A DNA stretch of 64,000 bases from Acanthaster planci (Eukaryota; Echinodermata; Asteroidea; Valvatida; Acanthasteridae), in assembly GCF_001949145.1 (NCBI RefSeq), contig NW_019091393.1, positions 460,177 through 524,176 on the forward strand. The letters are read 5' to 3'. How positions within the stretch are numbered: the first letter of the stretch is position 1; each line of letters opens with the position of its first letter. Under the pieces are notes generated by a model, which worked only from the letters and a program-made list of their open reading frames with translations, had not been told where the DNA came from and did not search any database. Positions 1-11,092 of this stretch are shown piece after piece. The translations under genes and the position numbers were made by a program.

Positions 1-930
1 AAAGTAGAAATTCCTTAACGCAAGAGGGTGTATTTTTCGGAAACTAGGCTAGGTCCAAATAACTTGGCTACGGCCTGATGTTACGAGCGAGTCTATGTAG
101 AGAGGCCGCAGCCAGTTCCCAATTCGTCAACGTGTAATTTAAAGCCAAAGCCCAATGAATGATTCGGATCTCAGATCTCAGGTGATTGTTGGCTGCCTAC
201 CGTTACGCATAGTCAACCTCGTGTCCCGAAAAACCATCACGTATGTTTTGTACATGTACACGTACATTGTATTGCGCAAGCGTGAACATGTACATGCAGT
301 GCATGTGACTGGTACCCGCGGCACAACATTGTTTTGCGGATTGTGTGCGGGTGCCAGTGGAAGGACCTTGCCACGCCTGAGCGGCCCCCACGCTCTGCTC
401 CGATGGAGGGGTTGCTTCATTTTTATGACGTGAGCTGGAAATTGTAAACTTATCTTTGCCTGAACATATTTCTTTAGTCCTTTTTTATTCAAGGGCGCAT
501 TTTGAGGCTTGTTTTTACTCTACCTTTTCACAGTCAACTGATCATTGAGAAAACCACATGCTGTGCTCATCTCAAGCATGTCTCGAGTCACTAACATGAC
601 TAAGGTTTTGCTAAAAATGCTCCGGAAATTATAATAATTTCATCATCAAATCTTTCGATGAAGAAATTCCTCCTGAAGAATATTCTAGCCAAGATTTCAT
701 GTTGTAAATGCAATCAGATTTGGGGCCAAATTACAGACGAAAGTAGACTGGAAACTGCCCCAGAAAGCACCACAGAGCCTCTATAATCCAAAATCCAAAG
801 CGGGCCCCGGACCCCACACCGTAAGGGCTTCGCGCTCGCAATTTTGTCTACCGCCCTGCCAAAATTTTTCGACCGTGGAGAACACTGACTGCTATTGGTG
901 GTTAAAAAGCAATAACAACTAAGCACTCAC
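1..930. other. Non-coding stretch at left edge
   Basis: No coding exon could be supported on either strand. It holds short 'acatgtac' words around 250-300 and a G+C-rich patch at 350-410. It may be intron or downstream sequence of the candidate minus-strand gene. Confidence 0.4.
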
Positions 931-2507
931 CCGGACTGGAGTCACTCGTAGCTGGCTGCAAAAGGAAACATAAAGACTAATTTGAGTACCAAATTCAACT
1001 TTACATTGTTGCTTCAGGAAATAAACTTACAACTTCTCTTCATCTGGCTCCACTGACGTTGTGATTTAATATGAATTCATGAGAAGTGATTCAGACCTAT
1101 ATAACTGTGACTACTTTTCTGAGAGAGTGACAAACAACTTCAAAAAGGGACGAGCTACGAGGGAGAGAAAAACTAACCCAGTGTGATGAACTACTGGGTC
1201 AAGCAGTCATTCAGCGAGACACAGAAAAACATGTCAGCCCCAACCCAATTTTTTCTGCATAATGTGGGCACCATGCCAGGTTCATATGAACAAATGCTGA
1301 AGTGGTTCCAAAAAAAAATGGGAAACACAAACTTTATGGAAAAGTTCGAAAAGAATTTCATACACGGACGCCACTCATTTTTCCTACAGTAACCTCTGAC
1401 CTATATGAAAGCAATAATATGACCTAAATAGTCAAATTTTGCAGGGAAAATCTTGAGGTATTCACCAAAAAAAAAACTTCAAATTTTTCAGCCCAGTCTC
1501 ATACTAGGTTTGTCATGTTTGCGCACAGGGTGTCAAGTGGCGTCCATGTATGAGACTGGTCTGAAAAAACGAAACCCAGGGTTTCTAAGTGGGCCTAAAT
1601 GCTTTAATAATTTTCCCTGTTAAGTTTGACTTTTCAGGACACAGGTTGCTTTCTGATGGTTAAAATAAGTGATGTCTGTATATGAAACTTTTTTACACTT
1701 TCTTAAAAAGGGGAGGGGACAAGTTTCCAATTTTGCTTAAAAAACAATTTAACATCATAATATCAAATTGATTAATAATAGTTGACATGAAAAAAATCAG
1801 GGGGCCTATTGATCATTCATCCATTCCAACATGTCCAAGCTGAAAAACACTGACAGACATTGCTAGTTCCGTTAGACACAGCCAAAAGAACACAAATCAT
1901 CTTCAAGCCATGTGTGGCTAAAGTTAGGCCCGGCTAATACTCAGTAGCCTACTTTACCATGACATGTTTAGCCCTAGGGCTAGGCCTAGCGCTAGCTCCT
2001 AGACCTAGGCCTACTTGTTTTCAATTCATTCAACCACAAATAGGGACCGAGGGCTCCAACTCCTAGCACGCCTAGCTAGGCTAGCTAAGCTAGGCTAAAT
2101 TAACCCAAACTATCATTACAGTTACAATACACCAGAATTGTCTTCGTTCATTGCGAATATGTCAACACAGGCACGTCCGCGAACTAAATCGATTGCACTA
2201 ATAATAACATTCGGCCTTCCCTTGGCCCTCATTAACTTTGGGCATAGGCGATCGTAATGGCAAGTGCAATACGCGCGCAGTCGCAACTCCGCTCCCCGCA
2301 TTTCGTAAGCACGGAACTTAGACAGTTCTCTTTAATTTTGGATAAAACATGACAGACATCCAACCATTCTCAACACAAGAAGTGGTTCTCTATTTCACAA
2401 ACGTACCAAGTAAAGAAAACTAATAATTTTTTTTCAAAAAAGGAGTCGAAAATACACAAAAAATTCGACCAAGTTTCACAAATTCCCAACTAACTCACCT
2501 CGGCCAT
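931..2507 (-). CDS. Candidate 5' coding exons of an unidentified minus-strand gene
   Basis: On the minus strand an ATG at 2507-2505 in a good start context reads Met-Ala-Glu and is followed at once by a consensus donor GTGAGT. About 1.5 kb on, a 25-nt segment (955-931) has a pyrimidine-rich acceptor ending TTTTGCAG and a consensus donor GTGAGTGC. Joined, they read MAEPATSDSSP in an unbroken frame, ending in phase 1. The rest of the gene would lie below 931 or outside the window; I found no further convincing exon. The layout would make it head-to-head with BRX1. The splice sites are seen; that they form a gene is inference, and the product is unknown. Confidence 0.33.
1484..1568. repeat. Short inverted repeat (hairpin)
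   Basis: Two 20-nt arms, 1484-1503 and 1549-1568, are reverse complements apart from one or two mismatches (core CCAGTCTCATA / TATGAGACTGG) around a 45-nt loop. This could be a very small foldback element. No target-site duplication was identified. Confidence 0.55.
1925..2098. repeat. Low-complexity 'ctaggcctag' cluster
   Basis: Many overlapping copies of CTAGG, GGCCTAG and GCTAGC words occur here, making the tract locally self-complementary. Similar short 'taggccta' words recur elsewhere in the window (3745, 16800, 20930). No function is assigned. Confidence 0.4.
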
Positions 2508-3475
2508 CTTGGCGATTATTATGGGATATCATGAACCTTAACAAGGTTGCATATCTCCCGGATGTTCAGTTAAGCCGCAAAGATCTTAGACTCGCCGCCA
2601 AGTCTGTTAACTAGTAATTCTGATATGGAATTCGAAACAGTCACTGAACTTGAAACGAACATTTGGGCTCTTCTCAGCTTTCTTGTTCCAGAAAATGTTA
2701 GAAACTATCATAAATTGTATGTTTCCTTGGTAATAAATTACACACAGAGTCGGGCACTAAAATAAGGCGGGTCGGAGATGAGAATCAAAGAAATTTGAAA
2801 AAAGGGGCCACTCCCCCCCCCCCCTTGGTGCCCTGACTGTAATTCTTCACCTTTTCATGTCCACTTATCCTGCTCACTTTTGAAGGTGATTGCATGAAAT
2901 CAACATGAATTTAGCTAGACAGCGGCATTTTGTGACACAAATTAATCTCTCACTTTTAATTAGGTTGCTAGTATCTGTAAGCTCAGTATTACTGTAAGGA
3001 TCCCTTAGGGATGATTTGCAAGTGCAGCCTCACTACCACTATCCACAGTCATTCCACCTTTTCAGAGGAACTTTTCAAAAGCAGTATGTTATTGGCTAGC
3101 TTTTAAAAATGAGCCCTTATGAACGTTCCATGTTTACCGTAATTTGAAGGTTTTTACGGTGAAATTAGGGGTTGTCACAACTAACTTACGATAGCTTCAA
3201 AAAGAAACTTTCGAAGTCAAGCTGTTAAGTTCAGAGATCACTGTGAATGAGGAAGGACATTTTAGCAAGTCTATGTTGGCGTCAAATAAACTGGTTCTTC
3301 AAGCCGGCTTAAAATGAATGGGGCTATCCACAGATGCGGTGGGTAACCGTTCCATGCCAAGCTATAGAAAAATTGCGACACGTGCATTTACGTTTGTCAG
3401 GGTTGAGTATCCCCAGCGAGGTGGGAACTCATAAATTTCTGTCGTGAGCGCCATTGATTTTGATGAGAATTCAAA
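2508..3475. promoter_or_regulatory. Putative promoter interval upstream of BRX1
   Basis: This is the roughly 970-bp interval between the BRX1 start codon (3476, plus strand) and the candidate MAE start (2507, minus strand). A head-to-head layout would make it a bidirectional promoter. I saw no clear TATA box at a useful distance. It includes a C-tract at 2814-2823. The call rests on position only. Confidence 0.25.
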
Positions 3476-6400
3476 ATGGTGAAGCGAAAAGCTCAAGAAA
3501 TTTTGAATAGACACAAGAGACGAAGGAAAACAAAGCAGGCTGCCGATGAGACAAACAAAACGTCGGGGAAAAGTGTTCAGCTGTCGGTACGTTGACCATG
3601 TTGGCGTTGTATGTAACCGTTGTACATGCACATGTACTTGTACTGTAGTAGTGCATGTCATGTTGTTAGGTCACATAGTACTTGCTTCCCGCATAGCGAC
3701 GTGACGAGTGCGAGCCTTTTCAGCTTGTCATGCTGGCTAAGCCTAGGCCTAACGTTGCCTGCTGTAAAGTAACGTATTAAAGTAACTGAAGGCCTAGCCA
3801 GTATGCCGTTGCATCAGTTGCGCGGCGTAGCGACGCACGGCTTGTCCCCAAATTTCAAGCATGTCAAGGGACTACAGAACGGGCAGCAAACACACCTGAT
3901 ATGATGATTTTTTCTTTCACACTGCACTTGTGGTTAATCTATTGTAGCCACCAATTGTTAAACTGTAAATTGATGATAGTTGATAACATTTTGGGTGTTG
4001 ACAGTTTTTCAAACAGAAACTCAAGTCTGAGATTTCCTGCACGACTGACCAGTCGGTGCCACAGTTGTTGACTTTTTTTTTCAACTTCTGTTTATGTAGA
4101 ATGCCTGGATAAACAAACAGAGGGTGCTGGTGTTTGCAGCGAGGGGCGTGTCCTACCGAGGTCGCCACCTTATGCTTGACCTGCGAACTCTGATGCCACA
4201 CTCCAAAGAAGGTTGGTACAAAACTCAATCCAATGAAGTCTGGGACTCAGATACTCAGATAGCTGTATGCTGAGAAAGGTAGAGTCTTAAGGTCTCAGGC
4301 TGAGGAAGCAGTAAAGTGCCATTGGTTAGCAGCTCATTCAGAGACAAGTTTAAAATCGCCAATTGTTGGGAGCAAATCATCTGAAGTTGAATCAAATTCA
4401 AGGTTGACGCAGCTTCTTTTTGTTTTACTTTCAGATGTGAAAATGAACGCCCGAGCTGGTATGTCCCAAATTAATGAGGTGAGCTATTAAAATCAGCTTG
4501 ACTATGCAAGGTTTCTCAATGCTAACTCTCCAGATTCTGTTCAAAACGTGGGGCTGTGGTCAAGGCTACCCCCATCCCCTCTCAGTAGCTCCACCCCTTG
4601 CCCCTCCCCTCCTCCTACATTATTTACTAAGGCTCTGAATGTCTTCTCTTGAACTTTTGTGAAGCAGATATGCGACATGAAGAATTGCAACAAGTGCATC
4701 TTCTTCGAGTGTCGCAAGAAGAAGGATCTTTTCATGTGGTGAGCGAAAAACCAAAGACGAAAACAAATTTAGAGAAATGGCACCAGGAACTTTCTTCGTG
4801 TTTTATTTCAAAATTATGAAAAAAACATTAGCTCTGTCATACTGGATAACTTGACTTCACCATAACATTGGGTCCATTACATGCTTGCTGTTTTTTTTTT
4901 TGGTGCAGTCCATGGTTTGTGTATCTGAGGCACAGTCATTTTCCCCAGAATGCGCACAAAACCTGTGAACTTCATCACAACAAAGAAATGTAATTTGCTA
5001 ATTCTCCCTGACGAGCTTGCAACCAGTTTTAGCAATAGAGATCACTGTAGATTGACGTCACAGACAAACGTAGTCACATGGTCACTGCCCAATCAAGAAG
5101 CTCCTTATTAATGACAGACGTATCCTGCCAACTATTGAATATTCAGCAAAATTGTCAAAAACCAAGACTTTTTGCACAGTTGACTGCCGTGCAACTGCCA
5201 TTTTGAAGGACCTATGTAACTGTACGGTTGCCATACAGGTTGAAATTTATTAACTAACTTGATCTTTTCCATGTATCTAGGTGTTCCAATGTTCCACACG
5301 GACCCTCAGCCAAATTTTTGATAGAAAATCGTGAGTCCAGGTTTTGTTTTCGATCACTGTCTCTGTTTTTTTTAACAAGTAATCTCCGGAATCTGAAAAA
5401 AAATTAAACAGCATGCAGGAACTTAGTTGCAGATCTTTGTACTTCTGAAGTTTCCAAGGAGTATTGGGTCCCATTTTAAGCAGTTTTGACGAGGCAGTAC
5501 CTATCCCAATCCTGGTAATTCTCTATAAATCTGGTGGATTTTAAAGGACCCAGGCGTGTTAGGGTTATGGGCAAATGTTTTAACAACTGTCTTGGAATGG
5601 TCCGTAGCTTTTTGTCAAGCAGATGTGTAGGAGATACATCAGACAGATTTAAGCAACTGTTTGATTTTTGAAACAGTGGTGTGTGATAATTAGAGAATTT
5701 GATTATCTCTGTTGTGATTTCAATGACCTGCAATAATGGACAGGATTCCCTTCACTGTTGTTTAGTACACACCATGAGTGAGCTGAAACTGACGGGCAAC
5801 TGTCTACGGGGCGCCAGACCGATCTTATCATTCGGGAAGGAGTTTGACGAGGAACCGCACTATCAGCTACTCAAAGAGTTGTTTATTCAGGTCAGCGGCA
5901 CGCCAGAGATAATTCAAGCTCAGATCAAATTTCATGACGTCACCAAGCACACAGATTTTCTGCTGACCAACTTTCGTCCAGGGTGCTGAATTGAAAAAAA
6001 AAAAGGAGAATTTCCTTGATAACAGTGTTCAACAATTCAAACCTCAGTGTTCTTAAATTACCACTTCTATTCCAAATGATAATAAATGTACAACTATTCC
6101 AATTTCACGTTCAATTTCTGCCAGACATCATTCAGTAGAGTCATACAATAGGGCCACAAAATGCAACACACATTACATATATACTGAAAATCTGGTTTCA
6201 CAGTGTAAAGAAACTTTGACCCGTGAATTCTTGCCAGTGAATATTCAGTAAGAAGTAATTTACTATGCATATTAAAAAAAAAAAAAGATATGCAGGATGA
6301 AAAAAAAAGAACAAATTTTATCAAGGACCAAAAAAATTCTGCCAGCCACTCTGAACTTTGTGTCAATTGACGGTTTCTTTTCTGTGAGTCTTACCGATGA

Positions 6401-7763
6401 AGTTGCAACATTCTGACATCTTTTGCACGGCAGATATTCAGCACTCCTAATCTTCACCCCAAGAGCCAGCCATTTTTCGACCACATCTACACGTTCTCCG
6501 TCCTTGACAACAGGATCTGGTTCCGAAACTACCAGGTGAGACTAAAAGTGTTGAAAATTTATTGACGCAAATGGTTTTTATTTCACTTTATGAATTTTTT
6601 TGTCAGAAATGACCAATGAGTAACTACATTCACCAACTTCAAGAGGTCAACCAGCTTTCGTCTGCTAGTCGTTAATCATTTTTAGCATGGCAAAGACTTT
6701 CCAGTCATCAAAACAGCATTTGTCTTCGAAAGGAATCGGAAAGGTAAAGGGTGGTTGGATCCATTCTTTTAATTATGGTAACCAGGGAGGTTCATGGTTA
6801 CTGAGACACTGGACGTTAATGTCGACTTCTCCAACTGTTACGACAAACCCAAGATTTCCTGGTTTATATTTGAAGATTTTGGAAGAGGATGGATCGTTGG
6901 TGGAGATCGGCCCACGCTTTTGCCTCAATCTTATCCGGATCTTCAAGGGCAGCATTGGAGGCCCAACATTGTATGAAAACCCGAAATACGTGTCACCAAA
7001 CGAGGTAGGAGAGGATAAACTACTATAAAGCATAGGAGTTTTGACATTTTAAGGATGTTGGTTAGCATTACACAGTGTTGAGGCTCTGCGCGTCTTGATC
7101 AGAGGGTCCGTGGTTCGAATCCAGCTGGCAGTCATGTCCTTTTATGCCCATTGCCTGTGTCAGCTCAGGGGTTATAATCCACGACCCACCACCCACCCAG
7201 GGGCTTTTATCCTTAAAATGAACCAGGTATTAATTCAGATTGAGAAAGATAGAACCCAACCATTTTAACTTTACATGGGGCTTGATTGCCCCTCGAAAGT
7301 TCGCGCTCAAGAATGCATCATTGGGTTTCTTGCATTTTGGAGGATTTAGGAATGTTCCCAGCAATAATTTCTATGAACTCAGGACAGGTTCATTTTTGGT
7401 TTGCAAAAGAGTCGCATTCCTAAGCAATCACATCATTTGTTTGGAAGAAACAAGCCACTTTGAATTTAAAAAAGTATTGACCAAGGGACTTACGATGATA
7501 AATTCAGTGCTTGCATTTATTTCCTTCCCGACCCCCAGCAACGGCGCATCCTCAAGAAGCAGCTAGCCGTGAAGTTCCAGCAACGCAAGGAGGCAGTCCA
7601 GGGCCGGGAGGAACGCCGGCTCACCGAGACCTACAAGATGGACACCCTGGATGAGGTGTTCCACACCATACGGCCGGAGGACGCCAAGGGCAGCGAGAAG
7701 CTGACATTCTTCCGGAAGACGGCCACGACGCCAAAGCACAAGCGGACCACGTCCAAGAAGTAG
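3476..7763 (+). CDS. BRX1: Ribosome biogenesis protein BRX1 homolog (Brix domain), 9 exons
   Basis: Exons: 3476-3586, 4100-4211, 4435-4478, 4668-4738, 5281-5330, 5766-5890, 6434-6535, 6876-7004, 7539-7763. All introns are GT-AG, the phases join, and the product is about 322 residues (human about 353). The start MVKRKAQEILNRH begins a very basic N-terminus. Exon 2 reads WINKQRVLVFAARGVSYRGR, the opening of the Brix domain. Later blocks are CDMKNCNKCIFFE, NVPHGPSAKFL, LKLTGNCLRGARPILSF, NRIWFRNYQ and EDGSLVEIGPRFCLNLI, all in the order found in BRX1. The last exon encodes a basic charged tail ending TTSKK. Known role: nucleolar assembly factor for the large (60S) ribosomal subunit, acting on pre-27S/5.8S-25S rRNA particles. 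The family assignment is firm; other Brix proteins (RPF1, RPF2, PPAN, IMP4) lack this order of motifs. Confidence 0.95.
7062..7226 (+). repeat. tRNA-related SINE, family B, in BRX1 intron 8
   Basis: A tRNA-like head carries a B box (GGTTCGAATCC at about 7113) some 45 nt after an A-box-like segment (GGTTAGCATTACACAGTG). It runs into a body that includes TTTTATGCCCAT. A diverged relative lies at about 15755-15862 with the matching words GGTTCGCATC and TTTTAACGCCCAT. It lies in the intron between BRX1 exons 8 and 9 and is not a functional tRNA gene, since no cloverleaf acceptor stem closes. Confidence 0.45.
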
Positions 7764-10700
7764 GACAGGGCCCAGGCATCCAGTTAGCAGACAACAGAAG
7801 CAATTCACAATTCTAGCGCATGGTGTTGAAGTCGGGTACTTCACAGACACTTCACTGGTTATAACAAGTTACTACTAATAGCAGATGGACTGTATGAAAG
7901 GAATGTTGGTTACCATACATGTAAATCATGGGGGGTTGGAGGGTGTACATCTTCTCCACTTTGTTACTGGGGGAGGGGCTATTGAATCTCCCCCCGCTTG
8001 CTCACGGGGAGGAAATAATTTGGGCGGAAGAATTTTTCAGACTTACCAACAACCAAAATGTACTCAGTAGCACTCATAAAAGGGAGAACAGTTTTAAAAA
8101 TCCATAAATCTGCTGTTTTGATACAAGGTTCTGCAGGAATGTAAGACGTATTACAGACAAGCAACTCTATCATGAACAAAACCCCCCCCCCAATGTCATT
8201 TAGTGTAAGCACCCCCACTTTTTCAAATTTCCATGGGTCGGGCAAGTCATCCCCCCACACGTCCCACTTTTAAGAACACACTTTCGGTATTTTTGTTAAC
8301 ATCTTTTATTCAAGTAGACAGTAGGCACTGAATCAGATTGAAGTTGGAGTCACGCACAGTGAGTGAATGGAAGGGCTGATTGTGTTTTGCTACATATTAT
8401 TTTTTCTTCTCATAGAGGTGGTCATATTACAGGAACGTGAGCTGATACTGGCGTACCCTGTCACAGTTCATGTCTCTTATCGTACCCCATGAAAGAATTT
8501 TGACGTGCAAAATTCAACGAATCTGTTTCACTTGATTTATTGGCGGGTGCTTACAGTACTGCTCCGTTATTAAAATGATTACATGGTTCAAAAATCTTGC
8601 AACTTCATTTTTACTCTCTGTGTATTAATTGTAATACCTAGGAGTCAGGTTGGCATAGTGGTTCTTTCCTCGCCTTCCACCTCTGCGGCCCGGGTTCGAA
8701 TCCCAGCCCGGTCCACATGTGGATTGGGTTTTCAGTCCCTACCTGATTCTGTGGGTTTTATCCAGAATAATTCTCTGGGGTTTTCCTCCCACCTCAAAAA
8801 CTGTAACTGCTTCTCACTGTCTCCTCTCAACGGGTTTTCTTCAGGCTTACGAGCTACAGTGCCTATGGCGCTTTTGAGGAATCCTCAGTGTCATTACTAG
8901 AAATAATTAATAATAATAACCAGATGTGCAATGGTATCATATGAAATCTTTTACCCTGACAAAATCCAGTCTCTCTGTTAACATGGACTCCTAGCTTCCC
9001 TCGTCAGTTAGTTTAACCTGTCCTGCAAACAAAGCTTGCAAGCATTACGGTTACCGAGTCCATATTTTGTACGAAACCAGTCTTGGCCCGAGCTCCTCTT
9101 ATCTGTACCCCATTGAGCCCCGTGCGGAAGCGTTACTTCCGAATGTTCACCAATAAAAGAAGTGCATTTGAATCATGAATACGTATGCGGTGTAATCTCA
9201 TGTGGTAGAGAAATGATCCTGGTGTCATTTTTACAATATACATATACAACCTACCTGCATGCAAATGACATGTAAACAGGCACTTGATTAGAGAGCCTCT
9301 GAACTTCATCACATCTGAACAAAAATACTACAAATTCCATCCCTTAAAAACCGATGAAAAACCTGCTACGAGTTCACTACGATATAAACGTGATAAAAAG
9401 TAATCAAAAAATAGTTTGAAAACTCCCGTACGTAAGCTACATATACATGAAAGGTATACATGCCTAATGTAAAGTGGACCATGTTGAGAGTTTCATTTAT
9501 ACAAAACTACTAAAATGTTCTCAAAAATGAACAAAATGGTCTCCTGATTGCACCCACTGACAGCATACTTGACTGTAGACATACAATAAACACAGTACCT
9601 AAGAAACCATTTACTAAATTCATCAATTCAAATTCTGGACACAAGCCGTAAACGGTGGTGATGTCCGAAGTTTAATAGGCTGGTTGTCAGGAAGATAATG
9701 CATACACCATTGTCAATTTCTAAACGATTTTACAAACAAGTTTCTCAGTGTCAATTTCTGTCATCCACTACCCGATGTATACTTTCCAGTTCATCCTTCA
9801 TGCGAAAGCAAATAAAAATGCAACAATTTGAGACGTCAGATCAAATAGAAGCCCTGCAAATTTGCAAAAGTTGGACACACTTCAACTCGAGCAAAATCTC
9901 GCTGTAAATCTTCTGTGATGTCAAATTCCTTGCGCCTATAGTACGAACCGGCTTTAACTCAACACAAAACAACTGCATCAGTCGTACCATTATTTGTTTT
10001 GCAGTGCAAAGACTGACATAAGTACATGGCACTCAAATTTCGTCATGTTTTTTTACAACTAGTGAGAAAGTTTGTGAAAACTTTGCTACGGGACTGAATG
10101 AAGTGTCCGGAAATCAAAGAAATTTGCGCTGCGAACCCCAAGATCCAGAAATTGTTGCACCTGAAATTTTGGTCCTCGCATTTCTGAAAGACAAAACCTG
10201 AGTAGTCACGGCTTATCTAGAAAGAAAAAAGTCTAGCGCACACTCCAGAATATCTGAAATTTGACTTGATTTTCATTTCACTCCCGAAGAGATACAGACA
10301 TTTTTGGAGGGGAAGAGGGAATTTTATTTGGGGGGTGCCCTCTCTTTTTCCACAAGATGGTGTTAAGCCTACCATTTGTTAAGCTGTTATTTAGCAGGCC
10401 AAGAACTTCATCAATAACAATACCCACAACCTAATATGGAATCATCAAACTTCGGAAAGCTTCTTTGTTTTTTTTTGCGGGGAAAGTTCTTCGTACCAAA
10501 TTCATTAGTAAATCATGCACACACTACAAATACACTTTATGTCTATAAGATGCAGACTTAAATAGTTCACGCAGTATCGATTGGAGAGAACTGGTAGAAT
10601 GTATAAAAATAAAAGATTCTGGGGCATGATCGGCCAAGAGCATCTTCAAAATCCTGCAAAATGAAAAATGGGAATAGAGAGCAAAATAAAAGAATCGTTA

Positions 10701-11092
10701 AGTACATGCAGTCTGGTGAACACCGGTCACCTGTGTCCTTCAAAGTCAGGGGTTTTGACAGATTTCATAGGATTCAGGGAGTTAGAGCCCTGCAATAGTT
10801 ATTCACATGAGAATCGAGGCCTCTCGGACGTTAAAGTGTACAAATTGAGCCAGTGATTTATGGAAGTTTTCAAAAGTTCTTGACAAAAACACCAAAGGTT
10901 CGGGTTTGAACATTCAAAAGAGGCAAAATCATCTTCTAGAAAGCTGAAGTCAAGAGCATCTCTCTTTTCTGTTATGCCGACATCAAAGAGAAGTTTGCCT
11001 GGTCCTCCTGTCTTCAAAATATGCAGAACCTGAGCCAGGGCAAGTATGTGACAACCCCAAAATCACAGCTCCACCCGACCTTGCCCACCAGT
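7764..11092. other. Non-coding interval between convergent BRX1 and CMPK1 3' ends
   Basis: BRX1 (plus) and CMPK1 (minus) converge here, so the interval should hold both 3' UTRs. An AATAAA lies at about 9153 on the plus strand. A SINE occupies 8640-8921. Poly-C runs occur at about 8180. I see no conserved coding exon. Confidence 0.5.
8640..8921 (+). repeat. tRNA-derived SINE, family A, with A box, B box and AAT tail
   Basis: The head has an A box (TGGCATAGTGG at about 8651) and a B box (GGTTCGAATCCC at about 8693), the internal RNA polymerase III promoter spacing of a tRNA. The body includes GTGGGTTTTATCC and GGTTTTCCTCCCACC, a composition seen in central domains of several aquatic-animal SINEs. 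It ends in an (AAT)n tail at about 8903-8921. The length, about 280 bp, suits a full-length SINE. Naming the exact family would need a repeat library. Confidence 0.7.

Noticed and set aside
8640-8921. Possible tRNA gene (A and B boxes)
   Set aside because: No closing acceptor stem or anticodon arm, and it continues into a SINE body with an AAT tail.
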